64,000 bases of DNA from Megascapheus bottae (GCA_024803745.1 JANJXV010000016.1:43654025-43718024); one strand, 5' to 3'; shown: positions 30,294 through 43,150, numbered from the stretch's first letter. Program-made: numbers and translations. The notes: generated by a model not told the origin, from the sequence alone.

Positions 30294-33200
30294 ATATCAC
30301 TCTGTTTTTTGAAAGGAGAAATTACATCGCGTATTTACAATTGTTCGTGTGTGTCCATGCATGTAGGTATACACTCGCGGAGGTGTTCACGAGTGTGTAA
30401 AGAGAAAGGAAGATACACATTGTCTTGTGTGGCCAATAGAAAAAGGAGAGAAGACTTTAGAAGTCTGGCTGGCCGTGGGGAAAAATCCTTCCTGCCTAGA
30501 GGGTGAAGTGTAGCGCTGGAGTGACAGGGAATTCTAGCCGTCTCCTCTCCCGTGGTCCATCTCACCTGCCCCACCCCCTGAACAGCAGGGACAGCACCCT
30601 CTGCTGAGAGAGCAGGCGGCAAGGGGGGAGGGCGCTGGGGGAGGTGACAGTCAGGGGACCAGGGGCTGTGAGTTTCATCCCGTCATCAGGACCCAAACAG
30701 GTGTTTCTGACATGGCTGTGCTGCACTCTGAGGGGCTGCGGAGCCCTGCGGGAGGCCGGCCACCACTGCTTGGCAGGAGCTCTGTGCATCCTCGGCCTTG
30801 GGGGTGAGTGAGGCCACCGGTAAGATGGCCAGCGCCGTCTCGGGGGAGCCGCCCTGGCTGACGGTCTCCAAACATCCTTCTTCTTCGTTTTTTTTACTCA
30901 TCCCCAAATGTGGGTGATTTTTACTCATCCAGTTAGCATGTCCTCACTTTCTAGCCAGGCATTGGTGTGGAACTCCTGTTTCGGGTAGGGGAGATCACCT
31001 CTGGACATTGCAATGGTTCTCGGGGGCCTGAGGCCTCGGCGGGGAAGACACACAGACATCACACAGTTGCCCTGTGCGGGTTGCAGAGAGGCCAGCTGGC
31101 GTCCCGAGTGGTGAGATCTGGGTGAGAGGGCACCATGAGGCCCCCGGTCCTGTGAGCAGCACACAGCTGGGTTTGGGATGGCCTGGTTTTTGCAGAAGTG
31201 GCTTCTGAGGGCCACGGGCAGGGGCCACCATGGCACATTAGCCTCTCTCAGATCTTTGTTTCGAGGAAGCCCAGAGGTGAGCCCGCAGTGAGCAGGCCAG
31301 CCTGACCTCTGCAGGAGGCACTAGGCCAGCTGGTTCGTGTGTTCTGCCTTGGCTACTCCTGTGGAGTTCAAAACACACACCCAGACTCACCTCCGGGTTC
31401 ACCCTCGTCTCACCAAGAGTGACAGAGGGGCAGCAGAGGCACCGGCACCCACCTGGGCGCAGTGTCCCCTGCAGCCTGGTCTCGTGGACATGTCATGTGC
31501 TGGGTTGGAAAGGGGATTGGGAAGATGGAAGGGCGATCCCGCACGTGTGGTTAAATGGTGAATTTCACTATCAAAGCTGTGAGACTCTTCTACCTTGGCC
31601 CACTGTGACAAATGCTTGTGGGAGTTTAGATGTAGTCAGGGAAGAGGTCTGAAAAGCCTACCACGCTGCTCCTGGCAGCTTCCCCGGTGATGGGGGGCGG
31701 GGGCTGGAGAGGATTGCTCTGGGGTGGATGCAAGGGGCTGCAGGACAGGAATGAGCCTGGCATTGTACGTTAATAAAGATCCTCCTGTACGGAATGGAGT
31801 CTACTGACGGCTTTAAATGGCCGTTTGGTTGGTTTGTTGTTTTATGTTGTCTTCTTAAGCATTCCTACAGAATTCTGGAGGTTTGGGGGGATTGGAGGAA
31901 TGACTCTGGACAATATTAACTCCCAACGAATCACCCGGTCTTCAGGAGGGACGGACGGTGACGGCTTAGCCAGCAAGGACTGCAGTGGACCCAGCTCTCG
32001 TTCAACGAAGACTTGGTGACAAAGGGCAGGGCTCTGTCAACTCTCCCTCCCTCTTATTGAGCTCCTGGCTATTGTCTAATTCCTCTTTGCTACCCTAAGT
32101 TGAGCAAGGAGCCTACTGGACGCATTTATTACTTTATTATGCAAAATCTCCAGACAAGAAATTGCCTCACGATAGGTCCATGAATCATTGGTTTGCAAAT
32201 TACTTCTGATGATGGCTCCTTGCTCTTAGGTTAGGTTTAACAGGCTCATGCCTGTGGGTGGGGGTGCAAAGGCCTGGTGGGGTTTACCGTGGCTGCCTTG
32301 TGCTTTCCTGGGCCTGAGCAGAGCCTGCCTTCCCTCTAAGAGAACTCGACTTCCCCGCTCCTATAGGCCTGCTTGTTTGGTGGCCTTGGGGTTGGCCTTT
32401 AATGGGCCTTGAAGGTGGGGCTGGCAGGAGGGCCAGGGTCCCGACCCCCTCTCTGGGGTGCGTGGACCCCCTCTTCTGGGTGGGAAGAGGCTAACATGCC
32501 TTAGATAGGGCTCGTGGTTTGAGTGAGCATGTCTTCCCACAGGGATGAGGGCTCCTGAGGAAGGAGGAAACGTTTCAAGAGCTTCGGACTCATTCAGAGA
32601 ATAACTGAGTCAGAGGCTTCCTCTGAGGCTTGTCAGAACAGCACACCTGGGACGCTGCATTTGCCTTGACCTGGCTTAAGGATGGAGAAGCACCTCTTTG
32701 GAGGGCATCTGTGGTGGATGCCCGTGACTGGTGGCAGAGGGCTGCGTGGGCCTCCTGAGAAGAGCACAGCCTGCCCAAGTCCTCCTCCAGTGCTCAGTTG
32801 TCCAAACGCTTCCGGCTATGACCACTTTCCTGATGTGTCCTCATGTGTGCCCTTCCTGAGGGGTGCTGGCCCCGTCTGCCCTCCGTGGGTCTGTCACCGG
32901 GTGTGGGAATCCACGGTAAGGGCAGTGGGAGCTCCAGCCAAGACCCCTATTCCAAATCACGTGGAGCATGTGGAGATAAAGACCCAGCCCTAGCCCACCG
33001 GGAGGCTGAGAGCAGAGCTGGCGTCTGGAGTGCCCCGCGCTCGGTCCCGGTGTGACCCTGGGATGCAGTGTCCCCAGAAGCTCTTCCGCTCCGCAGGATG
33101 GAGACCACACATTCTGATTTGGTGCCCTTGCCACCTCCCCAAGTGCAAGGGGAAGGGCACTGCAGTGACAGATGAGATGAAAAACGGCTGGCTCAAATTT

Positions 33201-33639
33201 AATTCAAAGCACGAGCGCATGTATCCTTCCACCACTGACCTCTGAGTCCACACCATCCACTGCCTGCTTGGCAGGTCGGCTGGCTGTGCTGGGCAGTAAT
33301 GCCCACCGGTGACAAGAACATAGCCTGGTTTTGGTCACAGCCTCAGACACCAGTGTGGGCTCTGGAAAAAGAGCTACCCTCTGTACCGGGTATCTAGGCC
33401 GTCTGTCCGCAAGCAAGCCCAGGGGCGGATCTGCCCTGTGGTCGCCTGGCTGTGCAGTGGCCTCTGAGCCCCTGGCTCTGCTACTGGGACCCTGCCGGCT
33501 CAGCCACCAAAAACAACCGGACGAAGCCAGTCAGTGGCAGAGCGGGGCGCCCCTGTCAAGGACTCTGCACCTGCCTGAACTCTGCAACTCCTTGCTTCTG
33601 TCAGGAGGTCCCACAGCCTCAGACGAAGCTCGTGTTGGT
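30294..33639. other. GC-rich noncoding DNA, no gene seen
   Basis: Frames up to 103 aa on both strands without domains. A G-rich string (GATGGGGGGCGGGGGCTGG) lies at about 31689. No RNA gene, repeat or CpG island recognised. Confidence 0.5.
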
Positions 33640-33960
33640 GTTAATTATTTCCTTTTCATTTCCAGCTGGTGCAGAGCGTTAGCACCTTAAGTTGCTCAAT
33701 TTGATCCCTGCACTCAGGAACAAGGTAATTAAGTCAGCCACAATTTAAGAAAACGGATCTGCCTCGACTTGTGGCCTGCTTTCAGACAGAGCTCCACCCT
33801 AAATCATCTGATAATGCAAGAGGCCGGTGTGGCTCCTGACTTGACGGAGGCTTAGTTCATTAGGTCGCAATCCGTAATTGATTCTCTGTGTGTCTCTGCT
33901 GGTTTTATTACAGTAATGAGGACTATCTTTTTTTTCCCTTTCTTTTTTCATCTCTTCTAA
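33640..33960. promoter_or_regulatory. Repeat-free block with several TAATT cores, candidate conserved element
   Basis: TAATTA-type homeodomain cores recur: GTTAATTATTTCC (about 33639), GGTAATTAAGTCAG (about 33724) and CCGTAATTGATTC (about 33870), plus TAATGAGG (about 33914). It is embedded in single-copy sequence without long frames. Candidate distal regulatory element by composition only. Confidence 0.27.
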
Positions 33961-34340
33961 TATGTTGCCCAAACGATCAGCTTCTCAGTTTGGTGTCAAG
34001 ATGACTTTGACAGGTTGTTAGCTACTATATGATGTATAGAACATCACAGAAATGTCTCAAACTGGGTTGCTATGTACCGCACGCAGCCTTAGGTGGTCCC
34101 CGCAGAAGTGAAAGCTCTTGCAAGGGGAAAGTTTCAGTGGAGACTGAAAATACGGCCACAGGCTTGATGTCCTAATGAAAAAGCTCTTTGCTCTGCTGGG
34201 GCTGTTTTGATTCGAAGGGCTGAGTGGTGTCCTCTGCTCTTTTCCAGAATATTCCTCAGCAGTAAAGAGGAAAGAGAGACTCAAGAGCAAAGCAGGCATC
34301 CTTTTGGTTCAAACTCTAGTGCTTTGAAAAGATGAGCCAA
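33961..34340. other. Noncoding DNA, no gene seen
   Basis: Nothing recognised. Confidence 0.5.
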
Positions 34341-34567
34341 GCCGGGTGTGGTGGCTCATGCCTGAAATCCCAGCTTCTCAGGAAGCTGAAATCTGAGGAT
34401 CAAGGTTCAAAGCCAGTCCAGGTACAAAAGGACCTGAGACTCTTACCTCCAATTAACTTCTAGAAAACGGGAAGTGGGGCTTGGCTTAAGGGTAAGGTGG
34501 TAAGCTTGAGCTGAAGAGTTGAGGCACAGTGCCCAGGCCCAGAGTTCAAGTCCCATGACCCACAAGA
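34341..34567 (+). mobile_element. Dimeric B1-ID SINE, sense, full length
   Basis: The cleanest sense copy of the B1-ID dimer. Left half: GCCGGGTGTGGTGGCTCATG, CCTGAAATCCCAGCTTCTCA, GGAAGCTGAAATCTGAGGAT and GGTTCAAAGCCAG. Linker: GAGACTCTTACCTCCAATTA and CTTCTAGAAAACGGGAAGTG. Right half: GTAAGCTTGAGCTGAAGAG and GCCCAGGCCCAGAGTTCAAG. The left half is 7SL/B1-like and the right half is ID/tRNA-like. The tail is the AAAT tract that follows. Confidence 0.92.
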
Positions 34568-34610
<43 letters not shown>

Positions 34611-34611
34611 A
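34568..34611. repeat. (AAAT)n microsatellite at the SINE tail
   Basis: About 11 units of AAAT directly following the SINE 3' end. Confidence 0.97.
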
Positions 34612-34810
34612 GTGAGTCACCATTTGCTAATTGCTACACAATCTGATTTCCCCTTATCTTTTTAAAAAAAATAATATTAAGGCCATGAGAGACAAATAAG
34701 TTTCTATTTATTGTAGTTCTAGTGTGTTCCTAAGCAAGTTCAAACAGGAGAAAGAAAACTACCTCTGATGTAGATAATCAAAGTGTTAAGAGTAAAAGTT
34801 GATGTTCTCT

Positions 34811-34950
34811 TTTCTCAAGACTAGAGCTCTGCCACTTGAGCCACGGCACCACTTCCGGCTTTTTCCCCTATGTATGTGATACCAAGGAGTGGAACCCAGG
34901 TCTTCGTGCATGCTAGGCAAGCCCTCTACCACTAGGCCACACTCCCGGCC
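34811..34950 (-). mobile_element. Dimeric ID-like SINE, antisense, lacking the tail end
   Basis: TTTCTCAAGACTAGAGCTCT, GCCACTTGAGCCACGGCACC, ACTTCCGGC, GTGATACCAAGGAGTGGAAC, CATGCTAGGCAAGCCCTCTA and CCACTAGGCC, ending CTCCCGGCCC. The usual CTTGAACTCAGGGCC 3' block is missing, so the element is 3'-truncated or broken. Confidence 0.85.
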
Positions 34951-35579
34951 CTTGTGTTCAATTGAATCCAATGAACCCACTTTAGAATTTATAAATCTCC
35001 TGACTGTTTTGAGGCTGAGGGTTACTGGCACAGGCGTGCATGCTGTGGAACAAAAGGGGACAATCTGAACTCAGGCAGCTCGCAGCCTGGGGACCTTCCT
35101 CTGGAAGACTGTGTACACATGGGCTTCCTGCAGCCCTTAGCAGCCCTGTAAGAGGAGTGACACAATCCAGTGTGCATTTATTCTGTGGAGGAAATTGTAC
35201 CGTGAGGCTTGACACCAGAAAGAAAATCAGCGCAACATGGAATCTCAGTTTTATACCCGCCTTGCAGCCCAAAGACTTGAGCCCACGGGAGAGCCACCAG
35301 CAAGCCCAGAGGAGGGCTTTGGCCTTAAAGCCCTGGAGTCACAAGCCACAAATTCTGCTCCTTGAGAGAGGAGGCTGGGAGCTGGGAGCAGTGTGCAGAT
35401 TCATGTGGGCTACAAGCAACCCTTCTCATTGCCTGTGTGGCAGGGAGAGGGACGGAGGCCCTGAGACAGCGATGCCCCCGGCCCCACGTCCTGTGACATC
35501 TTTAGCTGCCTCCAGGGTGTCACTGACATACCCAGGGTGTCAGTTTATCCCACATTTGCAGCCTGAGGTTATGAAAAGC
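34951..35579. other. GC-rich DNA with a chance 184-aa frame
   Basis: The frame 35040-35594 (plus) is the longest outside tandem repeats, but its translation shows no domain, signal peptide or known family, and a 96-aa frame overlaps it antisense. Stop-poor composition explains it. A spliced exon is not supported. Confidence 0.45.
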
Positions 35580-35770
35580 CTTTATCAACACTAAAAATAA
35601 TATTTAGCCAGCCCCATCGATCCTTCTTTAAATAAAGCACCTACTTTAGGTGAGGTTAGCAGTTTTATTCATAGGATTAATTTCTTCCCACAAACGGCTC
35701 TGCAACGTCTCACAAAAGATCTTTTTATAAATTCAACATAGGAAAATAAGTCACAATCCTATGTGCTCTC
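35580..35770. promoter_or_regulatory. AT-rich single-copy block, candidate conserved element
   Basis: AAAATAATATTTAGCCAGCC, CCATCGATCC and CATAGGATTAATTTCTTCC in repeat-free DNA between GC-rich flanks. Compositional inference only. Confidence 0.2.
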
Positions 35771-38379
35771 TTCGGTTCTCTACGCTTGAAAGAAGGTACT
35801 TGGCAGCCCAGCGTCTCCTGCCGATGGAGACAGGTGGAGTAGGTACTAATAAATCACTAGCAGATACATAGGTGGAGGTGACAGCGGCTATGAGAAATCA
35901 GATGAGCGTAGGTGTTCTGCTGCTGCTGGCCCAGAGATTCCTTCTTCCTCTAGAACCTGGACCCCCAAACTCCCAGGCCGGCCGAGGTCCGGGTCCAACG
36001 TTGTCCTGCCTCCTGATCTCGAACATGACGAGCCCGCAGCCCCAGGAGGGAAAAGGGCACCAGAGGACATTGTTTAGAAGGGTGTCTCCCTTTCGACTTC
36101 TGCAAAAGTTGAGGGCAGGAGGGAAGAGGTGGAAGGATATAGGAAGGAAGGAGGAAGAAGAGAAAGAAGGAGGGAGGAGTGTGGCAGTGTCCTCCCGTCT
36201 GTTCCCTCACAGCCGGAGACGGCTGGCCATTGCCGCCGAGGGTCCACCTGGCCTCGGTTTTCTTTGTTCTTCTCCCTCCAGGTTCTCCCAGGTGCCTTCC
36301 CCTGTCCATGTGCCCAGGCTCTTCCTCAGACCCTGGCTGCTGTCTGGATCCGTCAGAGCCCCACTCTGCTAGAAGGGCACCGCCGCCCCTCCCCGGGCAG
36401 CTTCTGATTCTGCAGCGAGGCACACTGGAAGACTGGCTGGCGGTGATGCCGCCTGGCCTCCTCTGCCCACCGCTCCCGGACACCTGAAGTCCAGGAAGCC
36501 AGAGCCCTCCTCCCCCAGCCCCCAGATCTCCTCCTTCGGTCTTGCGGTCTTGCTCCAGGCGGCTCCTGTCCAAACACGCGGCAGCCACATTTCCTTTCTC
36601 AACACTGAATCCCACTCATCGCCAAGACGGGCCACGGCTAATTCTACGGAGCTGTCATTTGGGTGGCCTCTGCGTCCTTCTAGGCGTCTTGGCTGAATGG
36701 CGGTCCTTCACTTGTATCTGGGGAAGACATGTGAGAGGCTCTCGGTCTCGACTCCTGCGTCCATCAGTGTTTTGCTGCTGAACATTTCCACGTGAAGCTG
36801 GGAGCCACGTCATCCGTGTACTTAAAACCCATAACAGCTCCTCATCCTCAGAGCAGAGCAGGACCTGCAAAGCCAGCCAGTGGCGGTCTGGCTGGGTCTG
36901 TGCGCTCCCCAGCTCGGTTCTCACCCTCCCCTGTTCCCTCTTCCTCCCCTCCCCTGCCTCACAAGGTGGATCCCACCTGGCTGGAGAGAGACCCCTGGTT
37001 TCTAGAATATGGCAAGCTCCTTTCGTGTTAGCATCTTTGCACAAAACCCAGCCTTCACTTAGGATGCTCCAGCAAGGGCAAACCAGACCTCTAAATTGTA
37101 TTTCGTGAACTAATGAAATAAGCAAATACTCATGAATGAATGAAATAAGCACTCAAATGACTTTTATGCACTTTATAGCATTTAACTTAGGAAACAACAT
37201 GGGGGGAAATTCTCTAAACACTTACTTTGCAAGCAAATCCTTGCTTTGAACCCGCTCAGCACAGACACCTTCTCAGGTCCCCCTCTTGCTCTCTCTACCT
37301 CCCTCTTTCTCTGTGTCTGTCTCGCCTCTCTCTCACACACACACACGCACACACATGCACACACACAAAGCCACTGCCCAGCACAACTGTCTGTATTTAT
37401 TTTCAAAGACAGGTTTCATGTTACTGTTGATTACATAAATAAAAGTTGTCAAAGAAGAAAACATTTCCATGGTAAGCAAATAGAAAGAATGTGTTTGGTC
37501 TCAAAAACTACTTTCATCTGTATGAAAGCTTCTGTTTATGGCGTACTTACTAGGTTCCTGGTGCCATATCAGGGACTAGAATGGTGACCCGTGCTCCACG
37601 TTGACTTGGCATGCTGGTGGGTACTCAGAGGAGGAAAGGAGAAAGGAGAAGGCAGGCCTGGGCAGACAGGAGCCAGCACGCTGAGACCAAGGGAATTTGC
37701 AGGGAGCAGAGCGGCTAGTGAACAAGTGCTGTCTGCCTCTCTGATGGCAGAAATGAAGACCCTCTGGGAAAGAGGAAGGGAGCTGAGGGAGTCTGAGCAG
37801 ACTCCATCCCAAGTGGCTATCGACATGTCCACATGAAAGACTGCCCAACAAAAAGAAGGCTGAAAAAGGCGCAAAATAAATAAAAAATGAAAAGAAGAAA
37901 AAAAGAGAGAAGAATGGAAAGAACCAAAAACACTGCCTCTGACTGGCCTGCATCTCACATCCTTCAGCACTCCGGAAAACTAGAAGGCTTGCCCTGTTTA
38001 GTTTCTGGTTTTGAAGCATGGATTAAGGAGATCAGGCAAGAGTGGACACTTGACACAAAAATGTAACGACCCAAGACCTTACAATCCTAACCAAACCCTT
38101 CCACACGGGTAGTTTCGACTCTTTTGACCTCTACACACAAGCAGCTTGGTTAATTCGCATTGCTGTCTCAGGTATGGGTGATACTGGTAGAAAAGAAGAG
38201 GAAATGTTGATTTTGTCTTGAATTCCAGCAGAATTCAAGGAGCATAAATTATACAGATTCTTGAACTGTTTTTATTAGAATAGCAGAAAACCCTACGCTG
38301 CTACAGTCATGATGTTGCTTCCCCTCCCTTGATAACACACAAAGTCAATAAGAAGTTGAATGAATCCTCTACATCCAGT
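35771..38379. other. Noncoding DNA with purine-rich and CA-rich low complexity
   Basis: A GGAA/GAAG-rich stretch at about 36128-36178, (CT)n/(CA)n at about 37285-37368, and an A/G-rich stretch at about 37850-37925. The 221-aa minus frame (35950-36615) and its plus counterparts overlap fully in GC-rich DNA and show no domain. Confidence 0.5.
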
Positions 38380-39600
38380 AATCTGTCAATCATTCATCTG
38401 CTGGTACCAGGAATCATTCGTCTACAACTTGTTTTACTCTCTAGTTGTGGCCCATGTAGCTTCCCATCTTTCCAGGTTTAGCTCTCACTCTTTTCAACAG
38501 CTATCCAATATGCAATTTAATGGGACACTACAATTTATTTAACTGTTCCCCTATGGATGGAAATAGGTTGTTCAGAGAGTTTAATGAAAGCTTGGCACTC
38601 CATTTTTCAACTCTATCATAATTTATTAAAGCACTCTACAATTGATATTTATTTAGGCGTTATCCAACGTTTCCCATTATAAATAGTACTCAGCATTACT
38701 GTGCATACATCTTGACAATGTTTTTGTCTTTTTGATAGATTCATAAAAGTGAAATTGCTTGGTAAAGGATATGCAAAGATCAGATCTTATTAGTTAATGC
38801 CAACTGGCCACATCCCTAAATTTGTACCAGTTGGTTATTCTGGTGACAATTATGAAGCATTTTATTTTATCACACCCTCAGCAAGAATTGCTGCTAGCCT
38901 TGTCTTACATGTAAACAGTCAGATTTGGAAAATAAGCTTTTATTGTTAGCTACGTTCACATTTCTTTGATCCATAATGCAGCTGGACACCATTTATAGAT
39001 TTATCGGCCATTTGTATTTACTTCCTACACTCCGAATCCCTTCGGGAATCGTCGGTCACTTCTTTACATGAGTTGGATGGTCTCAATCTGGAGAATTAAT
39101 CGTCAGTCAGTTGTAAATATTTTGTGTCCCCAGTCTGCTACTTGTTAATTTTGTTTAGTCTGGTTTTCATTGGAAATAAGTTTAAGGCATTTTGAAGCCA
39201 AATATCTTTTGCCCTTTCACATTATGTTTACTCTCATTGAAAGATCACAAAAATGTCTTTCTATATTTCATTCCTATGCTATTTGGTTCTGTTGTTGTAT
39301 ACTTATTTTCTTAGTAATCTGGGGGATTGAACTCAGGACTTACCCACACGCTGAATACAAGGTCTAAATCCCCAGCCTCTGGTTTTTGAGTTTTACATGT
39401 GGCTCTATGATTTAACAAAAATTTACTCTTGCTTGCGATGCAAAATAGGGATGTTTATTTTATTTTCTCCAACAATATAGTTGTGTTCATTCCACATGTT
39501 TAAAACAAAATCCCACCTTTTCCTTAGTAATTGGGCCTGCCTCTGGGTTACAGCTCTTAAATATGTACTTAACTTGGTCACAATGGTATTTAATTATGTA
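38380..39600 (-). mobile_element. Old L1 ORF2/3' region, antisense, interrupted by an ID fragment
   Basis: The plus strand carries the reversed L1 order: CAGCTATCCAATATGC, TGGATGGAAATAGGTTG, TATAAATAGTACTCAGC, CATAAAAGTGAAATTGCTTG, CAACTGGCCACATCCC and CTTTTGCCCTTTCACATT. These parallel the eutherian L1 strings GATGGACATTTGGGTTG, GGAGTGGAATTGCTGG and CCATTTGTATATCTTC. It is highly diverged, with no open frame, interrupted at about 39311-39377 by an ID-like piece. Boundaries are approximate. Confidence 0.6.
39311..39377 (-). mobile_element. ID-like SINE fragment, antisense
   Basis: CTGGGGGATTGAACTCAGGA, CTTACCCACACGCTGAATAC and CCCCAGCCTC match a single reversed ID unit (GGGGATTGAACCCAGGGC..CCCCAGCC). 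Inserted in or next to the antisense L1. Confidence 0.55.
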
Positions 39601-39610
39601 TTCATTTACT

Positions 39611-39850
39611 TTGCCAGTCCAAGTCTTGAACTCAGGGTCTGGGTGCTGCCCGGAGCCTCTTTGCACTTAAGGCTGGAGTTCTCCCACTGGAAGCCACAGC
39701 GCTACTTCTGGCGAGATAAGAGTCTCAGGGACTTGATTGCACTGTTGCTAGGTTGGCCTTGAACTGTGGTCCTCAGGTCTCAGCCTCCTGAGTAGCCAGG
39801 AGCTACCCAGGTGTGTAGTATCTCCTAGGGGTGAGCCACCTGTGCGTGGC
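39611..39850 (-). mobile_element. Dimeric B1-ID SINE, antisense, near full length
   Basis: GCCAGTCCAAGTCTTGAACT, CTCCCACTGGAAGCCACAGC, GCTACTTCTGG, GATAAGAGTCTCAGGGAC, TTGGCCTTGAACTGTGGTCC, TCAGGTCTCAGCCTCCTGAG, TAGCCAGGAGCTACCCAGG and GGGGTGAGCCACC. Both halves are present, with a small duplication near the B1 start. Confidence 0.88.
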
Positions 39851-42829
39851 TGTGTTATCATTTTAGTTCCATGGGTAAATTTGGCTGGCACTGGACTCTT
39901 ATTGATCGTTCTCTTATGCTTGTAAATTGGGAGTTTACCAGTTCTTCTGTTTCCCTAAGGATGGAAGATGCTTGCTGGACATAGAGCTTGAGTTAGGAGA
40001 AAAGTTAAACTTCCACACATTCAAGAGGAAATGAGCATACTATTTAACTAAAACTGGAGGTTATAAAATCACTTCTGATGGGGCCCAGAAGCCTCCTGGC
40101 GTCTCCATTGTCCTCGACACAGCTCCCTCACCTCCATGGGGGCCGCCTCGTGGGGGCAGCAGGAAGAAGCTGGGGAAGGGGCTCAGGTTTTCCTTCCCTT
40201 CCTCTCTGTGTAGCCCCTTCAGCTGTCCTCCAGGAAGGGAGCACTTCCCTAGCAAAGAGCTGCTCCAGTTAAATCTTCAGCCTGTACCGGGCAGCGAGAA
40301 GCTTCAACTTCTCCCAGCAGGCGCGTGGAGACAGAGTGTAGGTGTAAATCTCAGCTGATTGCTGGAGCCCACAAGCTCTGCCTTGTAAATAATTCACTTC
40401 AGTGCAGGAAATCTGCATAGGAGGATGAAATGTCATTTATAACGCATGGGATATTGGCTTGGCTAGGAACAACGTCCCAATCCCTTCCACTCATTAAGGG
40501 CTGCTAAGGAAGAGGGAATATAGATTATGTTGAATAAACTCTCCACAGTAGGCCGAGCCTGGTACAGACTAGTTATTAACACTCACACTGAAAACAAGAC
40601 CCAAGGATATGCCTGCCTAATCACTGCGCTCCGTATAAAACCATCTGCAATAGAAGGCAGCTTGAGTCCACCTTGTTAGCCGAAGGTGCTCCCAGGCCTA
40701 CCAGAGTAGGCCAGAGTCACGTTGTTTTTGGTGCATCCTCATGAAGGCTGCGAAAAGAATTCACAATGCGCTAGTCAAGAACCTCCTCCCTGAAAGTCTG
40801 GCCTCATGTCCGAGTAGCGTGGAGAGACAAGGCAACCTTGTCCATCATTCAATATAGATCGAATATGGAAGAGATTCGATAACCAAACAGAGTTTAAGTC
40901 GTATTCCTAGAGTATTTGATAGTAAAGCTTTCTATCATACTTCTTCAGCTTGTTTATTTGAGTTTTGAAGACGCCCTGCATCCTGGGAGCAGGAGATGTG
41001 CAGAAAGCACACTTTGATCTGTCCCCACCACCGGCCCTGATACGGCCTGCTTGCCCCACGTGGCGTGGGTGTTGGTCAATGGACTGAGCATGCTGACTAA
41101 CCGGAGAAGCTGTAGTGAAAGAGAGGAACAAAAATATTACTATTTTTCTTAACTAAAAAAAACATAGGTCCCTAAAAACATTACCATTCCTTTGGGTTTG
41201 AGTCTAAGCCTCTGATTCCTGGTCGGGGGCACCCTATCCATTATTGGGAAATCTGAAGGGAATATGGCTTGGGAGGTGAACTGGAAAGAGCTGAGGACTT
41301 CTTATGGAGAAACATGTTGGTGGAGAAGCTCATGGGAATCCCTCTGCGGGAAGGAGACCAGGTGTGGGGTTCCCTGCAGACCGAGCAGGCCCCACCCTGC
41401 CGTGCGAGGCCGGCTCCATCTTGAATGGACCCAACCTCTTCTGTCCCCATTTCCCTTGAGAGGGTGGTTTAGAGGGTAGCTATCCAGAATCGATATTCTC
41501 CTCAGTGACTACAAATGGATTACCGAGTGAATTGTCCTGATATATTTTGGGGAATTGGTTCACTTCTCTTTACTCTTTTTCGATCTTCAGAGTTCCCCTC
41601 TGTCCATCTTTATGGTTCCTTAGCAACAACAGTCATGTAAAAAAGATTCAGTGAAGTGAAGAAACATGGATGCAGAGTTCATTTCAAAACTGATAAAGGA
41701 ATAATTATAGTTACAGTGTACAGTGTCTGGTTTTCAAGCTCTCTATGTTGCCAATTCATCATTAAATAATTTATTTTGTTTAAATAAATAATAAGTTTAT
41801 ATATTCAAGGTCACAAGTCAGAAGAAAGAAAATACAGAATTGCACTTTTAAAAATCAAGTTATCAAAAGTAACTCCTGAGATCTAGCTTGCCGGATTTGA
41901 AGTATCAGTGTAACTGAAAAGCAGACTCAAAGAGGGTTCTATGAAATGGAGTTCTAAGTAAATTTGAGAGTACCAGATTAGACTTCCTCATGTTTATTTT
42001 GTTTTTAAAATAAAATAAGGCAAAATGAAAGGAACTACAAAAGAGAACTGTGGCCAGTGTTTCTTGTGTTTCAGTGGGATTTGAGTATTTTGATAACTGA
42101 TTAAATTGTTTTAGTGTTCAAAAACACAGTTGACAATCAATGAACAGAATGTCCTCGATTGGTTCCATATGACATTGGTTTGGTAGAGGGCACGAGTCAC
42201 ACATAGTAAGTTTTTTGCCTTTTATCCTCAATTTTAATCTCTTGAGAAGGCAATCTTAAACTAAAACATTCTTCCAGTGGAGAGCTAGTCAAATCGAAGG
42301 CTGCTGGAACGACAAGAGTCCTGGAGGAAGTCTATCTTTCTAGAAAGAAAGGAAAGAGACAAGTAACTAGCGAAATAAGTCTCCTTAACAATTTTCTGGC
42401 TGAAGAATTTGTAGATATGTTTTCAAGGAATAGAAAGGGATGAAAAAAAAAACCCAAAACCACTGCCCCAAGGAAAAGAAAGTGTGAATACAGGACTTGA
42501 CTTCTCTGGGGGCTGAGAGCTGCCCCTAGTAGTAAATTCTGTGGGCAGTAAAGGACGTTAGCTCTTTTGTGTTGTCTGAGGTCCTGGAGCCCTGGAGCAG
42601 TGTGTGAGATGAGCAGGAAGACCACAGGGCAGCTGCTCAGGCAGTCAGGAGTCTCCTCTGCCCTTCTTGTTGCAAACCTACTCAGCGATGTAAAATGCGT
42701 GTAAAGAAGGAACCTCCAAGAAACTCAAGATGAGGCTTCTCACCAGCGAGCAGTGGTCACTCTCAGGGTCAGACATGAGTGATTCTGGGGACTGGGTGAA
42801 CCTCAGCCCCAGGCCAGGTCAGATGTACA
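39851..42829. other. Noncoding DNA, no gene seen
   Basis: 40370-40560 and 41500-42330 are AT-rich without a recognised repeat family; 40081-40270 is GC-rich. Frames of at most 97 aa without domains. No RNA gene seen. Confidence 0.5.
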
Positions 42830-43150
42830 CACTGGAGTCACTTGAGTGGCCGCACATTTGCATTTTAATAGTCTACCTGCTAATAGGCCTGGCTGCAGCC
42901 TGGAGCCAGCCACGTGCCCAGGCAAGAAGAGAAAGATGGGACCTCTGAACCCTGCGGAAGTCTCTGTTCCAGTTAGGAAGGGATGGAATGGAATCCGTGG
43001 GTTTAATTACGGCTTAAATGTATGTCATCGCTTCTTAACTACCACATCAGGAGCTGTCTCTCTTGCAATCACAAATTATCTTCAACTTACAACTCGAGTA
43101 ATTAGATGGCTACTCTGTGCACCTTTCACAAATGAGAAAGTATTTTAAAA
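42830..43150. promoter_or_regulatory. Repeat-free block with an octamer and TAATTA cores, candidate enhancer
   Basis: A perfect octamer ATTTGCAT (42856-42863) is followed by GTTTAATTACGGCTTAAATG (about 42998) and GAGTAATTAGATGGC (about 43096) within about 250 bp of single-copy sequence. POU and homeodomain sites are common in developmental enhancers. Function is inferred from motif content only. Confidence 0.3.

Noticed and set aside
35040..35594. 184-aa plus frame as a possible exon or gene
   Set aside because: GC-rich, stop-poor DNA with overlapping antisense frames and no domain.
35950..36615. 221-aa minus frame
   Set aside because: Overlaps plus frames of 92-166 aa along its length; composition-driven, with no known domain.
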